From NCBI RefSeq assembly GCF_014205875.1, contig NZ_JACHEN010000004.1, positions 62,001 to 126,000 on the forward strand: a DNA stretch of 64,000 nt, given 5' to 3'. A model generated the notes under the pieces. It worked only from the letters and a program-made list of their open reading frames with translations. It did not search any database and was not told the origin of the DNA. This document shows positions 28,569 through 38,091 of this stretch, in pieces. Each line of letters opens with the position of its first letter. Position 1 is the stretch's first letter. The translations under genes and the position numbers were made by a program. Source of the stretch: Anaerosolibacter carboniphilus (lineage in GTDB: Bacteria > Bacillota > Clostridia > Peptostreptococcales > Thermotaleaceae).

Positions 28569-29992
28569 TATGAATCCCCCTTTTTGATTTCCATAACATC
28601 GACCAATGCATTTAAAATGAGGGCATACTCCTCTTCTTTGATGGTTCTTACATCGAAAACAAGTTGTTCATCCTGAATTCTAGTAATGATAGGTGTCCGA
28701 TATTCTCTTAATCTTTTTTCTAGTTCATTGACTGATATCTGATTTGGTTTGATTTGTATCACCCATGAAGGTAGTTCTACCAAAGGCATGGAGCCGCCAC
28801 CGATTTGTGAAAAAGCCTGGTTCAATAAAATACTGCATGGTAATTTGTATTGTTTTAAAAGTTCTTTTAACCGCTGGGCTTTGCTTTCGATCTCCTCAAC
28901 CTTCATGGTTATCATATGTAGTGTGGGTATTCTTTTTATGGCATCTTCCTCATCAAAGTAAATTTTAAGGGTGGCCTCCAAGGCAGCCAATGTCATTTTA
29001 TCTACACGAAAAGCCCTTGTAAGGGGATTCTTCTTCATAAGATCAATATACTTCTTCTTACCTATTATAATCCCGGCCTGTGGCCCCCCTAAAAGCTTAT
29101 CTCCGCTGAATGTAATGATATCTACTCCAGCAGCAACACTTTCTTGTACAGTTGGTTCTTTTGCTAATCCATATTTTGAAAAATCTATAAAGGTTCCACT
29201 TCCAATGTCCTCGATCACAGGAAGACAGTGCTTTCTTCCTAACTCAACAAGCTCTTTCAACCCTACCTCTTCGGTAAATCCTAGTATTCTATAATTGCTT
29301 GTATGGACCTTCAATAATGCCCCTGTTTCCTCTCTAATTGCCCGCTCATAATCGAACAAATGAGTTTTATTCGTACTCCCTACCTCTCTCAGTAAGGCAC
29401 CACTCTGTTCCATTACCTCAGGCACCCTAAAGGAACCTCCTATTTCTACTAATTGACCCCTTGAAACAATTACTTCCTTATTCTTTGCCATTGTGCTTAA
29501 AACCAATAAAACTGCAGCCGCATTATTATTTACCACAAGGGCACTTTCTGCCCCTGTCAATCTTGTAATGATATCTTCCACATGGACATATCTAGAGCCT
29601 CTTTTCCCTGTTTTGACATCGATCTCTAGGGTTGAATAACTACTAGCCACGTTCCAAACAGCCGCTTTGATTTCATCACTTAACAAAGCTCGGCCTAGAT
29701 TTGTATGTAATATGACACCAGTGGTATTCACAACTTTTGTTAAACTCATTTTGTCTTTTTCGTTGGCATCACGAATAATCTTTTCTAGCAATTCAGGGTA
29801 ACGAAGTTGAAATTCATTTATTTTTTCTTCAGAAAGCTGAGCAATTTGCATCCTAATCTCTTCAATATTTTTTCGAATGACATCTAAGACAATAATTCTA
29901 GGTAATGTCATTAGCAATTGACAAATCTTATCTTCATTTAAAATATCATCTATTTTAGGGATTTGTGTAAATAGACTCTTTTTATCAGGCAT
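28565..29992 (-). CDS. selA: L-seryl-tRNA(Sec) selenium transferase
   Basis: PLP enzyme converting Ser-tRNA-Sec to Sec-tRNA-Sec with selenophosphate. 475 residues; the PLP-lysine lies in FSGDKLLGGPQAGII near residue 295, and the N-terminal domain has NTTGVILHTNLGRALL. Start chosen at the ATG at 29992 behind GAGAGGTGAAGTAT; a GTG nine bases earlier sits in that site. Operon with selB. Confidence 0.97.
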   Translation of the reverse strand: MPDKKSLFTQIPKIDDILNEDKICQLLMTLPRIIVLDVIRKNIEEIRMQIAQLSEEKINEFQLRYPELLEKIIRDANEKDKMSLTKVVNTTGVILHTNLGRALLSDEIKAAVWNVASSYSTLEIDVKTGKRGSRYVHVEDIITRLTGAESALVVNNNAAAVLLVLSTMAKNKEVIVSRGQLVEIGGSFRVPEVMEQSGALLREVGSTNKTHLFDYERAIREETGALLKVHTSNYRILGFTEEVGLKELVELGRKHCLPVIEDIGSGTFIDFSKYGLAKEPTVQESVAAGVDIITFSGDKLLGGPQAGIIIGKKKYIDLMKKNPLTRAFRVDKMTLAALEATLKIYFDEEDAIKRIPTLHMITMKVEEIESKAQRLKELLKQYKLPCSILLNQAFSQIGGGSMPLVELPSWVIQIKPNQISVNELEKRLREYRTPIITRIQDEQLVFDVRTIKEEEYALILNALVDVMEIKKGDSY

Positions 29993-30051
29993 ATACTTCA
30001 CCTCTCGCTAAATTTCTTTATGTTACTCATTTTCGTCAGCAATCACATAAA

Positions 30052-30060
30052 ATTATACCA
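30052..30060 (-). promoter_or_regulatory. Extended -10 promoter of selAB
   Basis: TGGTATAAT on minus, about 60 bases before selA; the -35 region is poor, so the TGn extension probably matters. Confidence 0.55.
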
Positions 30061-30112
30061 TAATAATAGAATTGAGAAACTTAATTTATTACATTTATTG
30101 ACGCTTTTCAAG

Positions 30113-30140
30113 AAAAAAACACTTCCGCTGAAGTGTTTTT
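30113..30140 (-). terminator. Terminator after selD
   Basis: AAAACACTTC-AGCG-GAAGTGTTTT followed by more T on minus, 28 bases after the selD stop; it separates selD from selAB. Confidence 0.9.
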
Positions 30141-30167
30141 AAAACAAAGAAACCTGTTCATTCAACA

Positions 30168-31214
30168 TCAAAGAACATATATTGAAGCTTCATCCTTCTC
30201 CATAACTTCACCTATCACTGCGAAATCCACCGACAAGTGGCGCCTGTAGTAATTTAACAATGAATCTACTTGATCCTTAGGAAGGGAAATTAAAAGCCCA
30301 CCTGATGTTTGAGGATCAAATAGTATGTCCTGCATATGTTGAGGAACTTTATCATCAAAACGAACATGTTCAGCAACGTACTTTCTGTTTGCATAGGCAC
30401 CCGCTGGTACTAAACCCATCTTCCCATATTCCACAGCGTTATCAATGGTTGGAATAATTCGATGGTCAATTTTCATGCTTACTTTGCTGGCTTTCGCCAT
30501 TTCATAAGCATGACCCAACAATCCAAATCCTGTAATATCTGTGCAAGCAGATGCTCCAAATTTTTTCATGCCATCTGCTGCTACATTATTTAATGTGGCC
30601 ATGATCATCATCACTTTTTCAATTTGTGATTTTGACAACAGGTCCGCTTTTAGAGCAGTATTCAATATTCCCATGCCAAGAGGTTTCGTTAATATTAACT
30701 GATCTCCTGGCTTTGCCATGGCATTACTGATCACTTTATCTGGATGTACAATGCCTGTCACAGATAATCCGTATTTAGGTTCATTATCTTCTACAGTATG
30801 TCCTCCTACCAAAAGAGCTCCCGCTTCCCGAATTTTTTCAGCGCCACCTTTCAAAATTTCTGTAAGCACTTCCTGGGAGAAACAGTTGGGGAAACACGCA
30901 ATATTCATGGCAAGTAATGGCTGACCTCCCATGGCATAAACATCACTCAGAGAGTTTGCTGCAGCTATTTGTCCATACATATAAGGATCATCCACAATAG
31001 GTGTAAAGAAGTCCAATGTCTGTACGAGGGCAGTTTCATCATCCAATTTATATACAGCAGCATCATCTGAAGTTTCTAATCCAACCAGTAGCTTTGGATC
31101 ATGAATTTTAGGTAAATGACACAGAACCTGTGCCAAGGTCTCAGGACCCATTTTCGCCGCTCAGCCAGAGCTGGTTGTCATTTCAGTCAGTCTTCTTTGT
31201 TCAACGATAGACAT
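30168..31214 (-). CDS. selD: Selenophosphate synthetase, a selenoprotein (Sec18 by in-frame TGA)
   Basis: Makes selenophosphate from selenide and ATP. Reading from the ATG at 31214 (GGGAGGTGATAAGAAC upstream) gives 17 codons ending TTSSG, then TGA at 31161-31163, then AAKMGPETLAQVL without a shift. SelD enzymes carry Cys or Sec at exactly this place, the SSG-[C/U] catalytic loop, followed by the catalytic Lys. The total is 348 residues, the usual length. A conventional start at 31151 would drop the whole catalytic N-terminus. A hairpin that could serve as SECIS follows at 31118-31134. Other motifs: ETSDDAAVY, GGHTVED, TDITGFGLLGHA. Confidence 0.95.
31118..31134 (-). promoter_or_regulatory. 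Candidate bacterial SECIS element in selD
   Basis: GGCACAG-GTT-CTGTGTC hairpin whose loop lies 34-36 bases after the Sec TGA. A second small hairpin, GGTC-CTGA-GACC (31137-31148), lies closer. Bacterial SECIS elements sit just after the UGA; which of the two SelB binds cannot be told by eye. Confidence 0.45.
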
Positions 31215-31272
31215 GTTCTTATCACCTCCCTCATAGTTTAACACAAATGGACTTAGCAATCAATTTTCCCTT

Positions 31273-31899
31273 TTATTTTACTGTAATTTGATCTTTTAAT
31301 CCTTCAAACTTCTTCTCACCAATGCCAGACACCTTCATAATATCTTTTATATCCTTAAATTCTCCTTTCTCCGCTCGATACTGAATGATTCTACCTGCAA
31401 GGGCCTCTCCAATTCCATTTAAAGTCTCTAATTCTGCCGCACTAGCTTGATTAATGTTTACTTTCCTGCTGTTCGACCCACCCTGACTCACGATATCATC
31501 ACGATTCTCTTCATTAGCTATATTTTCTCCTATTTTAGGCACATATATTTGTTCTTCGTCTTTTAGAATCCTTGCTAGATTGACCCTTCGGCGATCTGCT
31601 GACACCAGCATTCCTCCAGCAGCTTCAATGGCATCTATAATCCTTGCGCCTTCTTTCAATATAACTAAACCTGGGTTTGCCACTTCGCCCACTATATCGA
31701 CAGCAATCATTTTTTCCTCAACATCATCTTGCTGATCCATGCTTTCTGATTCATCCTGTAGCTTTTGATTTAACGCTTCGTTTTGTATGGTTACTTGAGG
31801 TTTGTTAAAAGAGCCTATAAAATACCTCCCCGTAAGAAACAAGACAATTATCGCGATAAAGGTAACTAATATTATTCTTTCACGCTTTGTAAATTCCAT
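31273..31899 (-). CDS. ComEA-like membrane DNA-binding protein
   Basis: 208 residues: N-terminal membrane helix (IILVTFIAIIVLFLTGRYFI), an acidic linker, a SLBB-like domain (IAVDIVGEVANPGLVILKEG, about 65-130), and a C-terminal double helix-hairpin-helix (VNINQASAAELETLNGIGEALAGRII ... KVSGIGEKKFEGL). This is the ComEA plan: a surface protein that binds incoming DNA in natural transformation. comEC and comEB are not in the window, so competence is not shown. Start at the ATG at 31899 behind GGAAGGTGATATG; an adjoining ATG is equally possible. Confidence 0.88.
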   Translation of the reverse strand: MEFTKRERIILVTFIAIIVLFLTGRYFIGSFNKPQVTIQNEALNQKLQDESESMDQQDDVEEKMIAVDIVGEVANPGLVILKEGARIIDAIEAAGGMLVSADRRRVNLARILKDEEQIYVPKIGENIANEENRDDIVSQGGSNSRKVNINQASAAELETLNGIGEALAGRIIQYRAEKGEFKDIKDIMKVSGIGEKKFEGLKDQITVK

Positions 31900-32057
31900 C
31901 ATATCACCTTCCATATTACATTTATGTAAAAGTTTCTACGAACTTTGCAGATATCCTTTTTTTTACAAATTAGGTTTAATTTTAATTCTCTTAAATTTTT
32001 TTGCTTTTTTTGTTATACTATTATAGTACGTTTAAATTTATTATAAGAGGTGACCTC

Positions 32058-33425
32058 ATGCAAAGAAGTAGAATCAGTATTTTTGTTATAATGATCATCC
32101 TAATACATGCTCTAGTGCATCCAGTTATATCCATGGCCTCACCTCCAGATATATCTGCTCCTAGCGGTATCCTTATTGATGCTGAGACAGGTGATATTTT
32201 ATATGAAAAAAATGCTTTTGAAGCAATGTATCCTGCAAGTACTACGAAAATCATGACAGCTATCCTTACTCTTGAGAATACGAAGCTTCAGGATATCGTT
32301 ACGATTGATAAAGAAACGCCTTTTACCGATGGCACTAGGATCTATGTGATTGAAGGTGAAACATTCACTGTTGAGCAACTGCTTTATGCATTGCTGGTAG
32401 AGTCTGCCAATGATGCTGCAGTGGCATTGGCCAAGCATATTTCTGGCTCCGTAGAAGAATTTGCAAAATTGATGAATAAACGGGCAAAGGAACTTGGTGC
32501 AAAAAATACCCACTTTGTAAATCCCAACGGATTGCCTAATAGTGAGCATGTTACTACGGCATATGATCTGGCTATGATCGCAAAATATGCAATGACATTG
32601 CCTTTATTTCCTGATATTGTAAAGACAGTCAATTATCAAATTCCTCCAACAGATAAGCAGCCTGAAACCCGTTATCTGAGATCTTCAAATCGTTTTCTTT
32701 GGGGTGTTGGGGGTAGTAATAAAATTAATTATAAGGGGCAATGGATAAATATAAAATACGACATCATCGAGGGAATAAAGACAGGATATACCATACAGGC
32801 ACAGCAATGTTTGGTGACCTCCGCGAAAAAAGATGGTCATCGATTGATCTCGGTTGTGTTAAAAGCTCAGGGTACGAATATATACACAGATACAAGGACG
32901 TTGATTGATTATGGCTTCGATAACTTTAGCTTTATAAAACTCACGGATGGAAGTAGATCTGTAAAAAATGTGCCTATTGAAGATGGCCAAGAGGCTACAT
33001 TAGAATTAATCACACAAAAAGAACTATATAAGGCACTTCCTAAGGATGAAGCTACACCTCAAATCAATGAATCTATAGAGATTTCCAAGGAACTTCGTGC
33101 TCCTATTCATCAAGGAGATATCGTCGGTACACTCGTCTTTTCCTCAAATGGTACTGCTTTAGGCACTGTAAACCTCATTGCTGCAAAAACCATCGAAGAA
33201 AGAGAGGGTATTACAACCATATTTTTCAGTGAGAAATCCCCAGGAAAATCTATATTGAAATACCTAATGATTTTGCTATTGTTATATATTGGTTGGAGAG
33301 CTTATATTACTTGGCGTCGTCTAAAGCGAAAACAACTTAAAGCATCCAGGCGACCAATCATGGTCAATAATCCAGGATCTCCACTTTTCTATAGAAATGA
33401 TCGATCCAATCGAAGAAAAATGTAA
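32058..33425 (+). CDS. dacF: D-alanyl-D-alanine carboxypeptidase (DacF-like)
   Basis: Low-molecular-weight penicillin-binding protein (455 aa) that trims the terminal D-Ala of peptidoglycan stem peptides. Signal peptide (ISIFVIMIILIHALVHPVISMA), active-site motifs ASTTK (SxxK), SAND (SxN) and KTG, a C-terminal PBP5-like beta domain, and a final membrane helix with a basic tail (YLMILLLLYIGWRAYITW). Start at the ATG at 32058 (AGAGGTGACCTC). The lone long gene on plus here; it ends at a bidirectional terminator. Confidence 0.95.
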   Translation: MQRSRISIFVIMIILIHALVHPVISMASPPDISAPSGILIDAETGDILYEKNAFEAMYPASTTKIMTAILTLENTKLQDIVTIDKETPFTDGTRIYVIEGETFTVEQLLYALLVESANDAAVALAKHISGSVEEFAKLMNKRAKELGAKNTHFVNPNGLPNSEHVTTAYDLAMIAKYAMTLPLFPDIVKTVNYQIPPTDKQPETRYLRSSNRFLWGVGGSNKINYKGQWINIKYDIIEGIKTGYTIQAQQCLVTSAKKDGHRLISVVLKAQGTNIYTDTRTLIDYGFDNFSFIKLTDGSRSVKNVPIEDGQEATLELITQKELYKALPKDEATPQINESIEISKELRAPIHQGDIVGTLVFSSNGTALGTVNLIAAKTIEEREGITTIFFSEKSPGKSILKYLMILLLLYIGWRAYITWRRLKRKQLKASRRPIMVNNPGSPLFYRNDRSNRRKM

Positions 33426-33466
33426 TGATATATTGAACTACTTTTCACAAGTCCCTATAAAAATAC

Positions 33467-33501
33467 AAAAGTCGTGACAGAATTTTACCGTCACGACTTT
33501 T
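33467..33501. terminator. Bidirectional terminator between dacF and DUF1015 gene
   Basis: AAAAGTCGTGAC pairs with GTCACGACTTTT across an 11-base loop, with T runs on both sides; it serves the convergent genes. Confidence 0.9.
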
Positions 33502-33504
33502 ATT

Positions 33505-34752
33505 TTAATATAATCTGTGAACAAATAGTCCACTTCTGAGTTTAGGTTCAAACCAAGTTGATTTTGGCGGCATTACCTCACCAGCATCTGCAATAGATAT
33601 TAAATCATCAATTGTTGTTGGGTACATTGAAAAAGCGACCACCATATCCTTTGCCACTCTTTTTTCTAATTCGCCCAAACCGCGAATTCCACCTACAAAG
33701 TCTATTCTTTTATCCGTTCTTGGATTTTCAATTCCTAGTATTGGATGGAGCAGATTCTTTTGAAGTATGGATACATCTAAGCGATCTACTGGATCACTAT
33801 CATCGTAAGTTCCATCAATTGCAGTTAGCTTGTACCATGTATTGTCTAGATACATGCCGAAGGTATGTTTTTGTTCAGGTTTATATTGTCCTTCACCTTC
33901 ATATACTTCTATGTTAAACTTTTCTTTTACCTTATTTAAGAATTCTTCTTGAGAGAAGCCATTTAAATCTTTTACAACCCGGTTATAGTCCATGATGAAC
34001 AAATCTTCATCTGGGAAGATTACAGACATAAAAAAGTTGAATTCTTCATTTCCTGTATAGTTAGGATTCTGTTCTCTTCTCTTTAATCCTACTTTCACAG
34101 ATGAAGCCGAACGATGATGGCCATCGGCAATATATAGATAGTCTATACCTGCAAAAATATCATGGATTCTATGTACTAACTCTTGGTTATCTAGAACCCA
34201 AAAAATATGGGTAATGCCGTCATCAGATGTAAAATTGTATACTGGCTTATGGAATTTGATCCAGTCGTTAACGATAGTATTCACTTCTTTATTGGACTTA
34301 TAGGTTAAAAAAATAGGTTCTGTGTTTGCATCACAGTAATCAAAATTGTTGATCCTGTCCACTTCCTTCTCAGGTCGTGTAAATTCATGTTTTTTGATGA
34401 TATCATTCATATAATCATCGATGGAAGTACAACCTACAATACCTGTCTGAACTCTACCATCCATGATCTGTCTATAGATATAGAACATTGATTGATCATC
34501 TTGGAATAAAATATTATCTTCAATCATCTTATCCAAATTATGACGAGCCATTTCATATACCTTTGGATCATACGCATCTACAGAGTCGCCCAAGTCAATT
34601 TCTGATCTTCCGACATGTAGAAAACTATAAGGATTTCCCTTCGCCATTTCCTTTGCTTCTTCCCTATTCATTACATCGTAAGGAAGGCAAGCTACTTTAT
34701 CCGCTAACTCTTGTTTTGGTCTTATTCCTTTGAAAGGTCTAACTACGGCCAT
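33505..34752 (-). CDS. DUF1015 family protein
   Basis: 415-residue cytoplasmic protein matching DUF1015 by its N-terminus (PFKGIRPKQELADKVACLPYDV), PYSFLHV, and the DGHHRSAS motif near residue 210. No known activity. Third gene of an operon with the serC-like aminotransferase and serA; the ribosome site overlaps the serA stop. The repeated pairing with serine synthesis suggests a role there, perhaps the phosphatase step, for which no serB is visible; this is inference only. Confidence 0.85.
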   Translation of the reverse strand: MAVVRPFKGIRPKQELADKVACLPYDVMNREEAKEMAKGNPYSFLHVGRSEIDLGDSVDAYDPKVYEMARHNLDKMIEDNILFQDDQSMFYIYRQIMDGRVQTGIVGCTSIDDYMNDIIKKHEFTRPEKEVDRINNFDYCDANTEPIFLTYKSNKEVNTIVNDWIKFHKPVYNFTSDDGITHIFWVLDNQELVHRIHDIFAGIDYLYIADGHHRSASSVKVGLKRREQNPNYTGNEEFNFFMSVIFPDEDLFIMDYNRVVKDLNGFSQEEFLNKVKEKFNIEVYEGEGQYKPEQKHTFGMYLDNTWYKLTAIDGTYDDSDPVDRLDVSILQKNLLHPILGIENPRTDKRIDFVGGIRGLGELEKRVAKDMVVAFSMYPTTIDDLISIADAGEVMPPKSTWFEPKLRSGLFVHRLY

Positions 34753-34763
34753 TCTTCATCCTC

Positions 34764-35675
34764 CTATTTGAAAAATTTTGTAATGATGTCAACAATTTCT
34801 TCTCCGATTCTCGTTTGCGCCTCTCCAGTAGATGCGCCAATATGAGGGGTTAACGATATTTTGTCATGGGTATATAATGCTTCATTTTTTGTCGGTTCTT
34901 CTTCAAAGACATCGATAGCTGCAGCTGCTACTTTGCCAGAGTCTAGCGCTTCTAGCAAAGCTTTTTCGCATACAACGCCGCCTCTTGCAGTGTTAATAAT
35001 ATATACCCCATCCTTCATCATTTCAAACTCAGCTTTTCCAATAATAGCCTTGCCCTCTGGTCCTGCTGGAATGTGAAGCGAGATAAAATCAGATTGGGCT
35101 AATAATTCGTTAAATGGAATATATGTATATTCATCAGCGCCTTCAACTTTACCTGACCTATTTGTATAAATTACATTCATTCCTAAAGCTTTCGCTCTTT
35201 TAGCAGTTTCCTTGGCAATTCTTCCAAATCCTATTAAGCCAAGGGTTTTACCCCCTAACTCAATGCCTTCATACTGCTTCTTATTCCATTTACCGTCCCT
35301 CATGGTAACGTTTGCCATATGGATGTGTCTGGCAATGGCAAACATATGCCCAATTGCCAACTCTGCGACGGAAGCACTGCTCGCCAATGGTGTGTTCATG
35401 ACTTTGATTCCGTTTTCCATCGCATATTCCACATCAATATTATCTACGCCAACTCCTCCACGAATCACGAGCTTAAGCTGTTTTGTTTCAAGAGCTGCAT
35501 CGATGATCGGCTTTCTTACCTTTGTAGCTGAACGGACAACAATAACATCAAACTCTTTAATTTTTTCCTTTAATATATCTGGTTCATAAAACTCTTCTAC
35601 GACTTCAAAGCCTGCATTTTTAAGAGCCAATACACCGCTTTGTTCCATTCCATCTGTAATTAAGATTCTGGTCAT
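34764..35675 (-). CDS. serA: D-3-phosphoglycerate dehydrogenase (short form, no ACT domain)
   Basis: Oxidises 3-phosphoglycerate to 3-phosphohydroxypyruvate, the first step of serine synthesis. 303 residues: NAD-binding GLIGFGRIAKETAKRAKALG near 148, catalytic Arg/Glu/His in IINTARGGVV and LTPHIGASTGEAQ. It ends right after the catalytic domain, lacking the regulatory ACT domain, as in many Clostridia, so it should not be feedback-inhibited by serine through that domain. Follows the serC-like gene by 14 bases with AGGAGG in between. Confidence 0.93.
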   Translation of the reverse strand: MTRILITDGMEQSGVLALKNAGFEVVEEFYEPDILKEKIKEFDVIVVRSATKVRKPIIDAALETKQLKLVIRGGVGVDNIDVEYAMENGIKVMNTPLASSASVAELAIGHMFAIARHIHMANVTMRDGKWNKKQYEGIELGGKTLGLIGFGRIAKETAKRAKALGMNVIYTNRSGKVEGADEYTYIPFNELLAQSDFISLHIPAGPEGKAIIGKAEFEMMKDGVYIINTARGGVVCEKALLEALDSGKVAAAAIDVFEEEPTKNEALYTHDKISLTPHIGASTGEAQTRIGEEIVDIITKFFK

Positions 35676-35689
35676 GTTGGTTCCTCCTA

Positions 35690-36760
35690 CTATAATCCTA
35701 GGATTTCTTCGATGATAGACAATAATGTTTTGATATCTTCAAGGGTTGTTTCAGCCATATGGGCAATTCTAAAGGTAACATCTTTCAAATCTCCGTAACC
35801 ATTAGAGATCATATATCCCCGCTTACCTAGCTCTTTATTTAAATCACTTACACTAATATTTCTAGTGTTTTTCACGGTTGTTAATGTGTTGGATGCATAT
35901 TGATCTTCTGCTAACATTTCAAATTTATCTTTTGCCCAAGCACGAACATATTTCGCCATTTCAAGATGACGCGCAAAACGATTATCTAAGCCTTCAGCTA
36001 ATATTTTGTCTAATTGATAATCTAGCGCAAACATATGAGGCAGAGATGGTGTAGATGGATACTGATGATCTTTCTTCTCTATGTAGTTATATAAGTCTAA
36101 CAAATCAAAATATAATCCTCTGTTTTCAACTTGCTTTGCAGCAGCAATAGCCTTTGGTGAGAATGAACAGATTGCCATACCTGGAGGCAAACCAAGACAT
36201 TTTTGTGTAGATGTAATACAAATATCTACACCCAGCTTATCCACTTCGATTTTTGTACCACCAAGGGAACTTACGGTATCTAAACAGAAAATCACGTCTG
36301 GATATTTTCTAATTACCTCTGCGATTTCTTCAACAGGATTCATAATTCCAGTTGACGTTTCATTATGTGTAATAGTAATCAAATCATATTTGCCAGTAGC
36401 TAGAGCTTCTTCAACCATTTGTGGTGTAGTAGGCTGTCCTAATTCTGATGAGAACTTATCAGCTGGTACTCCATTAGATGTAGCCATCTTATACCATCTA
36501 TCGCCAAATGCACCCACTGAGAACACAGCAGCTCTTTTTCTTGTACAAGATCTTACAGCACCTTCCATAAGTCCACTTCCTGAAGATGTGGATAATAGGA
36601 TAGCGTTTTCCGTGTACATGACCTTTCTCATTTTCTCTGTAATTCTTCTCTGTAACTCGGAAGCGTCTTTTGTTCGATGTCCAATCTGTGGTGTAGCTAA
36701 TTTTTGAAGAACATCTTCACTTACATCAACAGGTCCAGGAATAAATAATCTTTTATGCAT
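35690..36760 (-). CDS. Class V aminotransferase (SerC/serine-pyruvate type)
   Basis: PLP aminotransferase of 356 residues of the alanine-glyoxylate/serine-pyruvate family. N-terminus RLFIPGPVDVS, HNETSTG, LDTVSSLGG, and the PLP lysine in STQKCLGLPPGM near 196. Next to serA it most likely serves as the phosphoserine aminotransferase, as in Clostridia and archaea that lack classical SerC; a glyoxylate role is the alternative. First gene of the serine operon, behind two promoters and a hairpin leader. Confidence 0.9.
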   Translation of the reverse strand: MHKRLFIPGPVDVSEDVLQKLATPQIGHRTKDASELQRRITEKMRKVMYTENAILLSTSSGSGLMEGAVRSCTRKRAAVFSVGAFGDRWYKMATSNGVPADKFSSELGQPTTPQMVEEALATGKYDLITITHNETSTGIMNPVEEIAEVIRKYPDVIFCLDTVSSLGGTKIEVDKLGVDICITSTQKCLGLPPGMAICSFSPKAIAAAKQVENRGLYFDLLDLYNYIEKKDHQYPSTPSLPHMFALDYQLDKILAEGLDNRFARHLEMAKYVRAWAKDKFEMLAEDQYASNTLTTVKNTRNISVSDLNKELGKRGYMISNGYGDLKDVTFRIAHMAETTLEDIKTLLSIIEEILGL

Positions 36761-36789
36761 AGCAAACCCTCCTATATAACATTTATTTT

Positions 36790-36813
36790 ATAGAGAGATA
36801 TTTTCCTCTCTAT
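36790..36813 (-). other. Hairpin in the serine-operon leader
   Basis: ATAGAGAG pairs with CTCTCTAT across an 8-base loop between the promoters and the ribosome site. It lacks a T run, so it is not a terminator; mRNA stability is one possible role. Confidence 0.5.
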
Positions 36814-36834
36814 TCTTCCTAAGTTGCCCATTCT

Positions 36835-36863
36835 ATAATACCATTATTAATGAATCGACTCAA
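36835..36863 (-). promoter_or_regulatory. Proximal promoter of the serine operon
   Basis: TTGAGT (36858-36863) and TATTAT (36835-36840), 17-base spacer, with a TGG extension before the -10 box. Confidence 0.7.
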
Positions 36864-36868
36864 TATCT

Positions 36869-36898
36869 ATTATATATTCTTTTTAAAGGAACTTGCAA
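36869..36898 (-). promoter_or_regulatory. Distal promoter of the serine operon
   Basis: TTGCAA (36893-36898) and TATAAT (36869-36874), 18-base spacer, upstream of the proximal promoter. Confidence 0.6.
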
Positions 36899-36936
36899 TT
36901 TTTTTAACAAATTCACAACTTTTTTAACAAGCATAC

Positions 36937-36972
36937 AAAAAAAGCGATCAATAATATTATTGACCACTTTTT
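36937..36972 (-). terminator. Terminator after ridA
   Basis: AAAAAGTGGTCAATAAT pairs (with two wobbles) with ATTATTGATCGCTTTTT, followed by T on minus. Confidence 0.82.
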
Positions 36973-36999
36973 CGAAATCATAACTTTTAAATACTTCTT

Positions 37000-37383
37000 T
37001 TATAAAATCATAGCTACTGCTTCAATTTCTATATTCGCATCCTTGGGAAGCCTCGCTACTTCAACACAGGAACGAGCAGGTTTATCTTCTGGAAAAAATT
37101 CAGCATACACTTCATTAATCTTGCTAAACTGATTCATATCCTTAATGAAAACCGTTAGTTTCACCGCATTTTTTAGAGATGTCCCAGCTGCTATTAAAAT
37201 AGCTTCCACGTTGTTCAAACACTGACGAGTCTCTGCTTGAATATCATTGACAATCATCTCGCCTGTCCCTGGGTCTACTGGCAATTGACCAGAAGTAAAA
37301 ACCAAGTTTCCAACTTGAATAGCTTGAGAATAAGGCCCTATAGCTTTCGGTGCCTGATCTGTTTGAATCATTTTTTTTTCCAT
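37000..37383 (-). CDS. ridA: RidA family enamine/imine deaminase
   Basis: 127-residue YjgF/YER057c/UK114 protein that hydrolyses reactive enamines such as 2-aminoacrylate. Conserved [29 protein letters not shown] and, near the end, the Arg in [14 protein letters not shown] and Glu in IEIEAVA are present. Follows the YheO-type regulator by 14 bases. Lying beside the serine operon fits disposal of serine-derived enamines. Confidence 0.95.
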   Translation of the reverse strand: MEKKMIQTDQAPKAIGPYSQAIQVGNLVFTSGQLPVDPGTGEMIVNDIQAETRQCLNNVEAILIAAGTSLKNAVKLTVFIKDMNQFSKINEVYAEFFPEDKPARSCVEVARLPKDANIEIEAVAMIL

Positions 37384-37397
37384 AATAAACCCTCCTG

Positions 37398-38045
37398 TTA
37401 TTTATTTACTCTAATTTCATCAAGATAATTATAAATAGTATATCTAGATACACATAATACTTTTGCAACATAATCTATGGCACCTTTAATCAGAAATGCC
37501 CCTTGTTCGTCTAACCGTTTAACGATATTCACCTTTTCATCTTTACTCATGTATGCCACAGGCTTGCCTAGTTCTTCTAAGGTATTTGACACAATGCTGC
37601 TTAACACATCATTTACACTATTGCTTAGATTATCACTTTGCTTCAAATCTTCTTTACTCTCTGTTTGAGTAATTTCTTGAATTGCATTTTGTGCAACGAT
37701 TAGCTCAGACATATCGAAATTAATGCATAGACATCCAATAACTTGTCCACTTTCATCATTGATAAACATTGTGCTAGACTTTAATGCACGCCCGTCGGTA
37801 CTTTTCCCTGTATAATTTAGGATGCTATCATTTGTATTGCCCTTACGAATGGCTTGTAATCCAACTTCAGTCATAGGACTTCCCAAACTTCTTCCAGTCA
37901 CGTGACCATTCTCAATCGCAATAATTGAACTTTGGAAATTGTTAAAATCATGGAGCACTACTTCACAGTTTTTTCCGAAGGTTTTTGCAATCCCTTCAAC
38001 AATAGGAATAATACTCTTCAATATTGGATGAATATTTGCGTTCAT
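37398..38045 (-). CDS. YheO-type transcriptional regulator (PAS-like + HTH)
   Basis: 215 residues: an N-terminal YheO-like PAS domain ([34 protein letters not shown]; about 1-115) and a C-terminal helix-turn-helix ([19 protein letters not shown]; about 150-212). Such regulators sense small metabolites and often sit beside ridA or amino-acid genes. Start ATG behind AAAGGGGGATTTAG. Probably controls its own operon with ridA. Confidence 0.87.
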   Translation of the reverse strand: MNANIHPILKSIIPIVEGIAKTFGKNCEVVLHDFNNFQSSIIAIENGHVTGRSLGSPMTEVGLQAIRKGNTNDSILNYTGKSTDGRALKSSTMFINDESGQVIGCLCINFDMSELIVAQNAIQEITQTESKEDLKQSDNLSNSVNDVLSSIVSNTLEELGKPVAYMSKDEKVNIVKRLDEQGAFLIKGAIDYVAKVLCVSRYTIYNYLDEIRVNK

Positions 38046-38091
38046 CTAAATCCCCCTTTGCTCCTATCTCATTTTTATCTATTTATTTCAT

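Noticed and set aside
30168..31151. SelD starting at the methionine after the TGA
   Set aside because: This would remove the catalytic loop. The TGA is in the known Cys/Sec position, and the upstream ATG has an excellent ribosome site.
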